DNA from: RGIG9608 sp045602425
GTDB lineage: Bacteria; Bacteroidota; Bacteroidia; Bacteroidales; Paludibacteraceae
Length of the DNA stretch: 64,000 nucleotides
Direction: 5' to 3'
Assembly (NCBI GenBank): GCA_045602425.1
Contig: JAZSBO010000005.1
Coordinates: 110,148-174,147, forward strand
Positions 1-8,872 of the stretch are shown in pieces. How positions within the stretch are numbered: the first letter of the stretch is position 1; every line of letters starts with the position of its first letter. Below the pieces are notes generated by a model. That model had not been told where the DNA came from, searched no databases, and saw only the letters and a list, made by a program, of their open reading frames with translations. Made by a program: the position numbers and the translations under genes.

Positions 1-2923
1 GCTTTGCCTGAAAATCATCATCTTGTGCTACGTAAATATCCGACAACAAAATAAAGCCTCTTGCCAACCAATATTGATATGGTGTATTTTTACTGATAAA
101 ATCAAAAATTTCCTCTTCCGATTTCTTGTAATCGCCTTGTAAATAGAGATACTCTGCATATAAAAATTTTGCTTCAGCACCTATTTCTTGCAACAAATCG
201 TCTGATAGCAATTTTAAGTCTTCTTGCGATTCAGACCTTCGTTCCAAAGCAATCAAAGCTTTTGCACGATTATAACGTGCCTCTCGCTCTAAACTTAAAT
301 CAGAAATATCTGTTTTTAAGATTTCATTCGCAATGTTTAATGTTGTTTCGTGTTCGTTCAGCAAGTAACTACAACGCAAAATACCTAAACGTGCAATATT
401 ACGATTCTCCGCATTGCTTGCTGCCAACTGAAGTTGTTTAAAATATTTCAACGATACATCATAATTCTTCTCATTATAAGTAATTTCAGCTGCACGAATC
501 AACACCTCTTCCATATACTTATTTCCATCTAAAAGAACTAATACTTCGTACTCACTTAAAGCCTTTTTGTATTGCTCTGTCTGATAATAACTATCTGCTA
601 AATAATAACGTGCGGTAATACAATTACCAGCATTTCCAGAACTACAATATTGCGTCAAATATTGTTGTAAACTCGAAATCGCATTATTATATTCACCTTT
701 GATATAGATACGTTCAGCTGCAACAAAATTCAAAGAATCGCTTCTACTATCAGGCATTACTGCAACATAATTTTTACCTAAGCTTTTACAATATTCGAGG
801 AACGCTGGCACATCATTTGTTTCTACATGTAGAGATTCTAAACTTTCAAAAGCCATTCGTGCCTCATCGCTTCCTTTATAACGCTCTATCACATTCCGAT
901 AAGCAGTCTTTGCTTGTTCATAATCTGCCATATTAAAATAAAGCATTCCTATCTCAAGAGAAGCCTTACGGGCTAAAGCACTTTTAGGATATTTTTTCAA
1001 AACATCTTCGTAGGTGGTTATTGCTTTTTTATTTTCTTCAAGTAAAACATACGAACGCCCAATCTCATAAAGAGCATTGCTACAATAGTCTGAATTTGGC
1101 ATTGTTTGTAGTAATTTTTCGAGTAATGTTATTTTATTTGAATATTTTTTTTGCAAACCAAATATAAACGCATTTTGGAAAAGAGCATAATCAGCATCTT
1201 TAGCATTATTGTCTATCACTTTAGAATAATAATTACGTGCTACAGTGAAGTTTCTCACATAGAAATTGCAATCTCCTAAACGATTTAATGCGTCCCAATA
1301 AGCTATATTGGATTCATTTGACACACTTTTCTTTAAAAACTTCTCAAACCATAGCTGTGCGTCAGCATATTTCTTCTCTGAAAAATAAGTGTAACCAATC
1401 CCATAATAAGCATCTGCTAACAAGGCTTCATCTTTTTTATTTACTTTTTCTACAAATTTTTGATAATCAGCACGAGCATCCTTATATTTCTTTATACGAT
1501 AATTAGACTCTCCACGCCAAAGAAAGGCTTGTGATGAAAAAGATTTAGGAGTTGCTTCTTCTATTGAAGCGGTAAACATTTTTACCGCATTTTTAAAATC
1601 AGATTTTGCAAAAGCCTGTGTTCCTAACTGAAACAACACGTACTCTTTCACCTCTTTCATTCTTGGAGTAAGAACTTTCATTTTCAAAATCGACTGATAA
1701 GCCGAAGCATAGTTTTTGTTTGCCAAAAACACTGCAACCACATGATCATATATCGTATCAATATATTTCGATTGCGGAAATTCCTCAACAAATCGTTCTA
1801 ATGCCGAAAGCGATTCACCAAAAGCAGCCGATGTTTCATACGACGCAAGAGCATAATTGTAAAGAGCCTCCTCTTTCACATTTATATTAAAATCCATTTT
1901 AGAAGCCGACTCAAACGCTAATTTTGCTTTATTTTTTTGATCAAGATTCAAATAACAATATCCTAAATATAAATATGCATTTTGAGCAATAGAATCAGAT
2001 AATGAAGTTACTTTCGACAAATAAGTTTCTGACGTTTTGCTGTCATTAGTTTTAAAACACGAAACACCAAGCATATAACTCGCGTTACGTTGTATTTTTT
2101 TCGATAAGACCTCATGCTTTTTCAAATATGTAACAGCTTCTGAATACTTTTCTCCACGATACGCACATTCACCCATTATTTTATATATCTCCGAATTATT
2201 AGGATTGTTTGGATTCTTCTCTAAAACAAGCTTCCCATGCTCCAAAGATTTTTCATATTCACTCTCATCATAATAGATTTGAACAACATAGTAAGGAACT
2301 ACATCGGCATACTCATCTAATTGCTCTAAAGCGAGAAAACCTTTTAATGCAGCGGCATTATTTTTCTGAAGATATTCGATATACGAATAATAATATAATG
2401 CGGTTTGACTAAATTCATTTTTTTCATTCGACAATGTCTTAAATATTGCTTTTGCTTCAGTATATTTTTTCATCTCAAGCAAACAATATGCTTTTGTAAA
2501 CAAATACTCACGAGCTTCTTGACTGTTTAACTCCTTATCGTTCACATTCTGATAATAACGCAATGCATATTTGTATTTTTTCTCTTCATACCGCAAACGC
2601 CCAAGCATAAAATTAGCACGACTCAAATATGGTGAATTAGGATAATTCACAACATAATTTTCAAGTAACAAAAAGGCTCGTTCTTGTTTCAATATATAAG
2701 AAATTGCTGCAACATAAAATTCGGCATCCTGTACCATTCCACGTTGCAAGGTATTAGTATTTGTACTTAAAAAACGTTCGAAACAACTTTGCGAAGCCGT
2801 ATATTTTCGTTGTGAATACAAGTCGTAACCTTCATAATAAAGTTCATCAGCATTTACAGCAAAAGATACTTGAAAGGCAAGCATCGAAATCAAAAAACAT
2901 AACGATAAAAATAATCTTTTCAT
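1..2923 (-). CDS. Secreted tetratricopeptide-repeat protein, 3' end cut by window
   Basis: The minus-strand frame stays open from an ATG at 2923 to the left edge of the window (974 codons visible), so the C-terminus is missing. It begins with a clear signal peptide (MKRLFLSLCFLISMLAFQ, then a small-residue cleavage region) and continues as a long series of degenerate TPR-like helical repeats: recurring Y/A-x-A/G-x2-Y-F/L pairs such as 'KYKYALRYYQN', 'KYTEAKAIF', 'DYEQAKTAYRN' and 'QYKKALSEYEV'. It is therefore exported to the periplasm or outer membrane and should act as a scaffold. It lies 13 nt downstream of the NUDIX gene on the same strand, so the two may be co-transcribed. Large periplasmic TPR proteins are common in Bacteroidales, but no particular function can be assigned here. 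The TPR call rests on repeat pattern; partners are unknown. Confidence 0.85.
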   Translation of the reverse strand, partial: MKRLFLSLCFLISMLAFQVSFAVNADELYYEGYDLYSQRKYTASQSCFERFLSTNTNTLQRGMVQDAEFYVAAISYILKQERAFLLLENYVVNYPNSPYLSRANFMLGRLRYEEKKYKYALRYYQNVNDKELNSQEAREYLFTKAYCLLEMKKYTEAKAIFKTLSNEKNEFSQTALYYYSYIEYLQKNNAAALKGFLALEQLDEYADVVPYYVVQIYYDESEYEKSLEHGKLVLEKNPNNPNNSEIYKIMGECAYRGEKYSEAVTYLKKHEVLSKKIQRNASYMLGVSCFKTNDSKTSETYLSKVTSLSDSIAQNAYLYLGYCYLNLDQKNKAKLAFESASKMDFNINVKEEALYNYALASYETSAAFGESLSALERFVEEFPQSKYIDTIYDHVVAVFLANKNYASAYQSILKMKVLTPRMKEVKEYVLFQLGTQAFAKSDFKNAVKMFTASIEEATPKSFSSQAFLWRGESNYRIKKYKDARADYQKFVEKVNKKDEALLADAYYGIGYTYFSEKKYADAQLWFEKFLKKSVSNESNIAYWDALNRLGDCNFYVRNFTVARNYYSKVIDNNAKDADYALFQNAFIFGLQKKYSNKITLLEKLLQTMPNSDYCSNALYEIGRSYVLLEENKKAITTYEDVLKKYPKSALARKASLEIGMLYFNMADYEQAKTAYRNVIERYKGSDEARMAFESLESLHVETNDVPAFLEYCKSLGKNYVAVMPDSRSDSLNFVAAERIYIKGEYNNAISSLQQYLTQYCSSGNAGNCITARYYLADSYYQTEQYKKALSEYEVLVLLDGNKYMEEVLIRAAEITYNEKNYDVSLKYFKQLQLAASNAENRNIARLGILRCSYLLNEHETTLNIANEILKTDISDLSLEREARYNRAKALIALERRSESQEDLKLLSDDLLQEIGAEAKFLYAEYLYLQGDYKKSEEEIFDFISKNTPYQYWLARGFILLSDIYVAQDDDFQAK

Positions 2924-2936
2924 TTTTTGTATTATT

Positions 2937-3476
2937 TTATTTTTTCTTCTGTGTAATATAATAAGCTACAGCTTTCCGTATAGAATCCAAGCCTATTTTC
3001 TCTAAACAAATATCGTTTAAATGGTAAAACTCCGCCGATACCACATCATCAGCAACTTCTATCGAGGCAAAAGTGTCTATTTTACATTCAAAAAACAAAT
3101 CTAATGTTGGAATATCAAAATCCGAATAGCGATATACGTTGGGAAAGGAAAACAAATACGTAATGTTCTCTACAGCAACATTTAGTTCTTCGTTCAGTTC
3201 TCTTTTGAGAGCCTCTTCGGCAGTCTCATTCTTATCAACAAACCCACCGGGCAAATCCAAAGTCCCTTTCTGTGGATTTTTTGCTCGACGACAAAGCAAC
3301 AGACGACCATCTTTATCACAAATAAATGCGGCTACCGCTGCCGATGGATTCAAGAAATAAACAAAGCCACAAGAATTACATTTATTCGATTTCTCTGTGT
3401 CCTTATCAAATTTCTCTGAACCACATTTAGGGCAATATCGAAAAGTGTTTAAGCCTAAAACAACATCTTTTTTCAT
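2937..3476 (-). CDS. NUDIX hydrolase with N-terminal zinc ribbon
   Basis: This 179-residue protein starts MKKDVVLGLN. It carries a four-cysteine zinc ribbon (CPKCG ... CNSCG, residues about 16-38) followed by a NUDIX fold. The Nudix box is GG-x4-NE-x7-RELNEELNV. It matches GX5EX7REUXEEXGU except that the last Gly is Asn. Known NUDIX enzymes split nucleoside diphosphates linked to another moiety, and the ribbon-plus-Nudix layout resembles NudC-like NADH pyrophosphatases, but the substrate cannot be read from sequence. I chose the ATG at 3476 because a TACCTTTG -7 box (3483-3490) ends 6 nt upstream of it. The frame is open further upstream, to 3539, but those starts would precede the promoter. 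The transcript is then nearly leaderless. Confidence 0.85.
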   Translation of the reverse strand: MKKDVVLGLNTFRYCPKCGSEKFDKDTEKSNKCNSCGFVYFLNPSAAVAAFICDKDGRLLLCRRAKNPQKGTLDLPGGFVDKNETAEEALKRELNEELNVAVENITYLFSFPNVYRYSDFDIPTLDLFFECKIDTFASIEVADDVVSAEFYHLNDICLEKIGLDSIRKAVAYYITQKKK

Positions 3477-3482
3477 TACGGA

Positions 3483-3490
3483 CAAAGGTA
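3483..3490 (-). promoter_or_regulatory. -7 box (TACCTTTG) of the NUDIX gene
   Basis: Read on the minus strand the bases are TACCTTTG, a perfect match to the Bacteroidetes -7 consensus TANNTTTG. Transcription would begin at or very near the ATG at 3476. No good -33 TTTG is seen 19-21 nt upstream, so this rests on the -7 box alone. Confidence 0.45.
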
Positions 3491-3524
3491 TAAAAAATAT
3501 CATCAATCGGCTCACCATAACCCT

Positions 3525-3554
3525 TTTGTTCAATACCATTTTTTACTACATTTG
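3525..3554 (+). promoter_or_regulatory. Promoter of the antiporter gene (TTTG-N18-TACATTTG)
   Basis: TTTG at 3525-3528 and TACATTTG at 3547-3554 are 18 nt apart, close to the Bacteroidetes sigma-ABfr consensus. The ATG at 3582 is 27 nt past the box. It is arranged head-to-head with the NUDIX promoter, so the two genes are divergently transcribed from a region of about 70 bp. Confidence 0.6.
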
Positions 3555-3581
3555 TATCAACAAACAGAATTATAAAAAGAG

Positions 3582-5639
3582 ATGAATGATTTTCTACAAT
3601 CTTTTTTAGAACATTTTTCGATTCTTCCTTTTGAAAATCCTGTACTAATTTTTTTATTAGTATTGTTAATTATTCTATTTGCACCTCTTCTTTTCAGAAA
3701 AATAAAAATACCTTACATCATCGGACTTATTTTGGCAGGAGTGCTTTTTGGCCCTCATGGATTGAACCTGCTTGCCAATGATAAAAGTTTTGAACTTTTG
3801 GGTAATGTAGGTATCCTTTATATTATGTTTTTGGCAGGTTTAGATTTAGACCTACGTGAATTTAAAGAAAACAAATACAAAAGTATCTACTTCGGTTTCT
3901 TCACGTTTATTATTCCGCTTGCCATCGGATTCCCTATTTGTCATTATATTTTAGGTTTCGGCATACAAACGAGCTTGCTTACAGCAGCTATGTTCTCAAC
4001 ACATACATTAGTTTCTTACCCTATTGTCAGCAACATGCACCTTTCGCGCAACAAAGCTGTAACAACTACTATTGGAGGGACTATCTTTACCGACACTGCG
4101 GTTTTGCTTATTTTAGCATTTGTGCTTGACCAAAACAAAAACGATGGGAACCTTTCATGGATATGGATGTTACTTTTGCTATTACTATTTTTAGCAATAA
4201 TATTTGTCTTTATCCCAAAAATCTCGGCTTGGTTCTTCAAAAAATTTGAAAACGAGAAACAATCACATTTCATTTATGCTCTATCTGTTATGTTTTTAGC
4301 AGCTTTTATTGCCGAGCTTACAGGATTAGAAGCCATCATTGGAGCATTCCTTGCGGGATTGGTTTTGAACCGATATATTCCACATTCTTCGGCACTGATG
4401 AATAGAATAGAATTCATAGGAAATTCTCTTTTTATACCTTTTTTCCTTATTTCTGTGGGAATGATGGTTAATATTTCTATTCTTTTTGAAGGGTTCAATA
4501 CAATAATTATCGCAATTACACTATCAGCCATTGCTATTTTTGGGAAATGGCTTGCCGCTTTAATTACACAAAAAACATTCCGTTTTTCAAAAGTTCAACG
4601 TAACATTATTTGGGGACTTAGTAGTTCGCACGCAGCAGCTACACTTGCAATTATTTTAGCAGGATTTCAAGTTGGCATTATCAATGAAACAATTTTGAAT
4701 GGGACTATTATTCTTATTCTAATCACTTGCATTTTCTCTTCATTTGTTACCCAAAAATCTGCGAATCGATTAGCAAAGGAGGAGGATCCTACTCAAGAGG
4801 AGAAAAAAGAAAATGAAACTCGAATACTGATTCCTCTTGCCAATCCCAAAACAAGCCAAAACCTTATAGAAACAGCTTTACTGATGAAAGAACAAAACGA
4901 ACAAGAATCTTTCTATGCTTTAAATATAATAGATGACCCTGAAGCTACATTATCACAAAGACAAAAAGGTCAGCAACTTCTCGAAGAAGCTGTAAAAATT
5001 GCAGTTGCAAGCGACAATATTTTACATACAATTACTCGATATGACACTAATGTTAGTTCTGGTATTATTCATACAATAAAAGAAAATAATATTACAGATG
5101 TTTTTCTTGGTACTTCACCAGAAACATCAGCTATTACATTGTTAGAAAAAATATCCGACCGCATTCAAAAGCAATTTGAGCAAAATGTTTTTGTATTAAA
5201 AAATCAACAACCTATCAACACTTTAAAACGAATTGTAGTAGCTATACCTCCACACTTAGAAACTGAATCCGGATTTTTAAAATGCTTTAAAAGAATCCGC
5301 AACTTATCTCTTCAGCTCAACACTAAAGTGGTATTTTTTTCTACAGAAGAGACTGCTACTTACCTAAAAACTCTTTGTAAAAATAAAAATACAAAATTAG
5401 TTTCCGACTTTAGAGATTTGCCTAGTTGGGAAGATTTTCTCACAATAAAAAAAGCAATAAGAGAGAATGATTTACTAATCGTTTTTATGGCTCGAAAAAA
5501 TTCGAAAACACACAATCAATTATTAGGGAAGTTACCCTATTATCTAACAAAGTTTTTCCACAATTTCGATACGATATTGATTTTCCCAAAGCAAGAAAAC
5601 ACAGAAACCGAAAATAAAAATTTTTTTAAAACGCTGTAA
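3582..5639 (+). CDS. CPA2-family cation/proton antiporter with C-terminal USP-like domain
   Basis: The 685-residue inner-membrane protein has about a dozen hydrophobic segments in residues 15-390, with hallmarks of the CPA2 (KefB/GerN/NapA-like) exchanger fold: 'PYIIGLILAGVLFGPHGL', 'LFLAGLDLDLREF' (here 'MFLAGLDL') and 'AIIGAFLAGLVLNR'. The hydrophilic C-terminal part (about 400-685) has the alternating strand/helix pattern of one or two universal-stress-protein-like domains rather than a TrkA-N/RCK domain. Members exchange K+ or Na+ for protons across the inner membrane; the ion cannot be told here. The gene ends 2 nt before the convergent EEP-family gene, with no visible terminator between them. 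Confidence 0.85.
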   Translation: MNDFLQSFLEHFSILPFENPVLIFLLVLLIILFAPLLFRKIKIPYIIGLILAGVLFGPHGLNLLANDKSFELLGNVGILYIMFLAGLDLDLREFKENKYKSIYFGFFTFIIPLAIGFPICHYILGFGIQTSLLTAAMFSTHTLVSYPIVSNMHLSRNKAVTTTIGGTIFTDTAVLLILAFVLDQNKNDGNLSWIWMLLLLLLFLAIIFVFIPKISAWFFKKFENEKQSHFIYALSVMFLAAFIAELTGLEAIIGAFLAGLVLNRYIPHSSALMNRIEFIGNSLFIPFFLISVGMMVNISILFEGFNTIIIAITLSAIAIFGKWLAALITQKTFRFSKVQRNIIWGLSSSHAAATLAIILAGFQVGIINETILNGTIILILITCIFSSFVTQKSANRLAKEEDPTQEEKKENETRILIPLANPKTSQNLIETALLMKEQNEQESFYALNIIDDPEATLSQRQKGQQLLEEAVKIAVASDNILHTITRYDTNVSSGIIHTIKENNITDVFLGTSPETSAITLLEKISDRIQKQFEQNVFVLKNQQPINTLKRIVVAIPPHLETESGFLKCFKRIRNLSLQLNTKVVFFSTEETATYLKTLCKNKNTKLVSDFRDLPSWEDFLTIKKAIRENDLLIVFMARKNSKTHNQLLGKLPYYLTKFFHNFDTILIFPKQENTETENKNFFKTL

Positions 5640-5641
5640 AC

Positions 5642-6721
5642 TTACTTTACAATTACTCGCCCTAAAACAGGATCGTGGTCAGAAAAATCAATATGAAAAA
5701 TCTCACAATCTATAGGCACAAAATCTGGCGAAACGAATATATGATCTATCCGTAAAAGCATTGCCATATCATGATATGTATAATCAAAACCGCACGATGT
5801 AGATACATACAAATCATTCTGACAACCTTTTATTTTATGATAAGTATATGAAATGGGCATATCATTAAAATCACCACAAACAATGGTTTTATACGGCGAT
5901 TGGTTTATCACATAAGCAACTTCATCAGCTTGCTTCGCTCTAATTTGAAAGGCTGAACCTAATTTTCTTAACAACGATTCGGTCAACACCAATGTCTCCT
6001 GCGAAAGAATCTCTTCCGAATTCAATTCGTTAACATCGCTTTTTTCTTTAACCGAGAATTTAACAGATTCCAAATGATTATTGAACACACGAATCGTATC
6101 GTTACCAACAACAATATCAGAAAAAACACTAATGTTATATTTAGAATTGTAGAATATCTTTTGTTTTTTAACTATCGGATATTTTGAAAAAGTTACAACG
6201 CCATAGTCTTTATTCTTAAATTGATTTTTATACCAAACATGTTGATACGGATAATATTTCTTAAATTTCTGAAAAACAAAATTTCGGTCAAGACGAGATT
6301 TTTTATAAAAGCCAAACTCCTGTAAACAAACAATATCAGGATTTTTTTCTTCGATAAAAGAAAATATTTCATTGAAACAACGTCCTTCGCCAAACATTGC
6401 AACATTATAACTCAAAATCGAAATTGTTTTATCTTTTTCCGATACTTTCGGATTCACAACTGACAACGGGAAAATGCTTTTTATATAAGGCAACGACAAC
6501 AACAAAACGAACAAAGAAATAGCACAAAACCACTTTCGAAGAATAGCCCAAAATATCAAAAAAAACAGATTAAAAACAATAAAAAACGGGAACAATAATC
6601 CAAAATAAGGCAAAAGTGAATTTTGTTCAGGACTTATTTTCGTACACAACACTCCTAAACCTAAACAAATCACAACTATCAAGTTGAATGCTAACAATGT
6701 ATATTTAACGACACGACGCAT
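5642..6721 (-). CDS. Membrane-anchored endonuclease/exonuclease/phosphatase family protein
   Basis: The 359-residue protein starts MRRVVKYTLL. Three hydrophobic segments fill residues 1-95, followed by an EEP (DNase I-like) domain: 'SILSYNVAMFGEGR' (metal-binding Asn), 'DIVCLQEFGF' (catalytic Glu), 'FNNHLESVKF', 'CGDFNDMPISYTYH' and the terminal 'FSDHDPVLGRV' (His-Asp pair). All key residues of the fold are present. Family members cut phosphodiesters in nucleic acids or lipids; in Bacteroidetes, rhomboid-linked membrane versions are common but uncharacterised. The start lies 4 nt past the stop of the rhomboid gene, pointing to one operon of three membrane proteins. I set the start at 6721 rather than 6748, because the longer form would overlap the rhomboid gene. 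Confidence 0.85.
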   Translation of the reverse strand: MRRVVKYTLLAFNLIVVICLGLGVLCTKISPEQNSLLPYFGLLFPFFIVFNLFFLIFWAILRKWFCAISLFVLLLSLPYIKSIFPLSVVNPKVSEKDKTISILSYNVAMFGEGRCFNEIFSFIEEKNPDIVCLQEFGFYKKSRLDRNFVFQKFKKYYPYQHVWYKNQFKNKDYGVVTFSKYPIVKKQKIFYNSKYNISVFSDIVVGNDTIRVFNNHLESVKFSVKEKSDVNELNSEEILSQETLVLTESLLRKLGSAFQIRAKQADEVAYVINQSPYKTIVCGDFNDMPISYTYHKIKGCQNDLYVSTSCGFDYTYHDMAMLLRIDHIFVSPDFVPIDCEIFHIDFSDHDPVLGRVIVK

Positions 6722-6725
6722 TGTA

Positions 6726-7610
6726 TCACAGTTTTTGACTTCTATCAAACAATCGTCGTTTCTCGTCTTCAGAAAGAGAAGAATAGCCCGAAGCTTTTAC
6801 TTTATCTAAAATTTCATCTAACTCTCGCATATTTCTTTCTCGTTGCTGATTGTATTCCGCATCGCTTTTTGGCTGATAAGTATGCTTTTGTTTTGTAAAC
6901 TTCATTTTTGGCTTACGTTTAAAGATATTTGCTATTGAATCGATAGCTCGATTAAACGGCTGAGCAATATCTTTGCCCTTTTTCAACAACCATATATATA
7001 TAACTCCAACAAGAGCACCTCCTATATGAGCAAACTCTCCACCAGCATTTGCCGACGTTATGCTAAACATACTGAAGAGAACCATCATTGCAGCAATCCA
7101 TTTAAGTTTCAAACGACCTATTAAAAACAAATTAACTTCATAGTTAGGGATATACATTGCCACTGCTAATACAACAGCCATAAGCGAACCCGATGCTCCA
7201 ACCAAAACCGACGAATTCACTTGCTCTGCAAAATAAGGGAATACGTTATATGCTGCAATATAAATCAAACCTGCACCTATGCCTCCCAACAAATAGAGTC
7301 CTGTAAGTTGCTTTTGCGTAAAATAATTTAAAAACAACCGACCAAACCATAGCAAACAAAGCATATTGAAAAACAGATGAAAAAAATTGGCGTGCATAAA
7401 CATATAAGTCAACAAAGTCCATGGCTTATATAGCAATGACGACAACGACGATGGTAACATCACGTATGATAACAACCATTGAGAATCGAGACGGAATAGT
7501 ATTAAAACTAACTCCAAAAATTCAACAACAAGAAAAACTCCTACATTGATATACAAAAGTATTTGCAATGCATTTTTCTGCTTCAGAAACAATTTCAAAT
7601 CAAACATCAT
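6726..7610 (-). CDS. Rhomboid-family intramembrane serine protease (second of a tandem pair)
   Basis: The protein is 294 residues long with six or seven membrane helices. It has the rhomboid L1 element 'HANFFHLFFNM', the catalytic serine in GASGS (Ser140) and the catalytic histidine in 'EFAHIGGAL' (His195). These proteases cut substrates within membrane helices in the inner membrane. A cytoplasmic tail (about 215-294) is charged and ends with 'SGYSSLSEDEKRRLFDRSQKL', typical of Bacteroidetes rhomboids. The start at 7610 shares one base with the upstream rhomboid stop (TGATG), so translation is probably coupled. Confidence 0.9.
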   Translation of the reverse strand: MMFDLKLFLKQKNALQILLYINVGVFLVVEFLELVLILFRLDSQWLLSYVMLPSSLSSLLYKPWTLLTYMFMHANFFHLFFNMLCLLWFGRLFLNYFTQKQLTGLYLLGGIGAGLIYIAAYNVFPYFAEQVNSSVLVGASGSLMAVVLAVAMYIPNYEVNLFLIGRLKLKWIAAMMVLFSMFSITSANAGGEFAHIGGALVGVIYIWLLKKGKDIAQPFNRAIDSIANIFKRKPKMKFTKQKHTYQPKSDAEYNQQRERNMRELDEILDKVKASGYSSLSEDEKRRLFDRSQKL

Positions 7611-8362
7611 CAATTATAGAGTTTACCTTTTTTCTTCCAATACAAGATAAGTATTGCTCCAAAAATCATACCACCCAGATGAGCAAAATGAGCTACATTG
7701 TCAGCCGAAAAATTTGCTACACCCAAAAACAATTCGGCTACAGCATACAACGTTACAAACAAACGTGCTTTGATAGGCACAGGAAAAAACAACATCATCA
7801 GTTTTGCTTCAGGGAAAAGCCATCCAAATGCTAACAAAATACCAAAAACTGCACCTGATGCTCCTACTGTTTGTGGTAAATTAGCAATGCTACGACCCAT
7901 ATCCAACATATCTAAAGAAGACAAATTTGCGATATTACCAAAACGAAACCATTCACGTAACTCTGTTTCTACTGACTGCAACGCATCTATATTTCCGCTA
8001 TTTAATACGGTTAATAGCGGCTGATACTCCCACGTCCAAACTGCTTGCTGTATCAAACCTGCACCTATGCCCGTAACCATATAAAAAAGCAAAAATCTAC
8101 GACTCCCCCACATTCGCTCTATCACAACGCCAAACATATATACAGCAAACATATTGAAAAACAGATGACTAAATCCACCGTGCATAAACATATAAGTAAC
8201 CAATTGCACAAGATTAAATTTTTCCGATGCCCAATAATGCATACTTAAATAAGAGGAATATTGCGGAAAAGCCAACGTGCCTAACCAAACTAACAGATTT
8301 ATTATTATCAGATTATTTACTACCGGAGTTCCGTTTTCTTTAAATGACTGAAATATATTCAT
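7610..8362 (-). CDS. Rhomboid-family intramembrane serine protease (first of a tandem pair)
   Basis: The protein is 250 residues long and starts MNIFQSFKEN. It shows the complete rhomboid set: 'HGGFSHLFFNMFAVYMFG' in the L1 region, the catalytic serine in GASGA (Ser169) and the histidine in 'HFAHLGGMIFG' (His228). It lacks the long charged tail of the downstream paralogue, so the two proteases probably differ in partners or substrates. It is the promoter-proximal gene of a three-gene run (rhomboid, rhomboid, EEP hydrolase). The ATG at 8362 is preferred over an in-frame TTG at 8368. Confidence 0.9.
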   Translation of the reverse strand: MNIFQSFKENGTPVVNNLIIINLLVWLGTLAFPQYSSYLSMHYWASEKFNLVQLVTYMFMHGGFSHLFFNMFAVYMFGVVIERMWGSRRFLLFYMVTGIGAGLIQQAVWTWEYQPLLTVLNSGNIDALQSVETELREWFRFGNIANLSSLDMLDMGRSIANLPQTVGASGAVFGILLAFGWLFPEAKLMMLFFPVPIKARLFVTLYAVAELFLGVANFSADNVAHFAHLGGMIFGAILILYWKKKGKLYN

Positions 8363-8380
8363 ATACAACCTTATTTAAAA

Positions 8381-8388
8381 CAAAAATA
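8381..8388 (-). promoter_or_regulatory. -7 box (TATTTTTG) of the rhomboid operon
   Basis: On the minus strand the bases are TATTTTTG, matching TANNTTTG, and lie 18 nt before the ATG at 8362. The -33 element is poor (a TTTA about 16 nt upstream). The box faces the divergent HU promoter. Confidence 0.45.
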
Positions 8389-8458
8389 CGAAACATCTCG
8401 TTTATAAACTTTGTTTTTAAAGTTTTTTAGGTTTTTTAAACAAAAAAGTTCATTTTTC

Positions 8459-8489
8459 TTTGAAAAAACGAAACACGTTTTTATATTTG
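8459..8489 (+). promoter_or_regulatory. Promoter of the HU gene (TTTG-N19-TATATTTG)
   Basis: TTTG at 8459-8462 and TATATTTG at 8482-8489 with a 19-nt spacer match the Bacteroidetes consensus exactly. This is the best promoter in the window and agrees with the high expression expected of a nucleoid protein. The leader to the ATG at 8534 would be about 38 nt. Confidence 0.8.
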
Positions 8490-8533
8490 TCGCTATATTA
8501 ATCTATTAATCTTTAAATTAAACTATTTAAATT

Positions 8534-8806
8534 ATGAACAAAGGTGAATTAATTGATGTAATTGCTGTAGAAGCTGGTATCAGCAAAGCAAGTGCAAAAA
8601 AAGCTTTGGAAGCTACTCTTGACGCTGTAAAGAACGCTCTTGCTAAAGGCGATAAAGTTAGCTTGATTGGTTTTGGTACTTTTTCTGTAGCAGAACGTGC
8701 TGCTCGCACTGGTGTTAACTTGCAAACAGGTGCAGCTATCAGCATTCCTGCTAAAAAAGTTGCTAAATTTAAAGCTGGTGCTGAATTGGCTAATGCTGTA
8801 AAATAA
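8534..8806 (+). CDS. hup: HU-family DNA-binding protein
   Basis: The 90-residue protein is the standard HU/IHF length. It starts MNKGELIDVIAVEAG and holds the family's helix pair, the GFGTFSV turn (residues about 46-52) and the 'RAARTGVNLQTGAAISIPA' DNA-binding arm, with the Pro that intercalates into DNA replaced in context by 'GVNLQTG'; the later 'IPAKKVAKFKAG' segment is conserved. HU binds and bends DNA as a dimer and compacts the nucleoid. It is a single-gene unit with a strong promoter and terminator. Codon use is biased as in highly expressed genes (GCT, GTT, AAA). Confidence 0.97.
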   Translation: MNKGELIDVIAVEAGISKASAKKALEATLDAVKNALAKGDKVSLIGFGTFSVAERAARTGVNLQTGAAISIPAKKVAKFKAGAELANAVK

Positions 8807-8830
8807 ATTTTAGCAGTTCTACAAAATTTA

Positions 8831-8860
8831 AAAGGGAAGCACAATGCTTCCCTTTTTTTT
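8831..8860 (+). terminator. Intrinsic terminator after HU
   Basis: GGGAAGC (8834-8840) and GCTTCCC (8846-8852) form a 7-bp stem with an ACAAT loop, extended by A-T pairs and followed by eight T. It lies 25 nt past the HU stop. The A-rich 5' side means it may also work for the convergent minus-strand gene. Confidence 0.9.
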
Positions 8861-8872
8861 ATAAATATCTTT

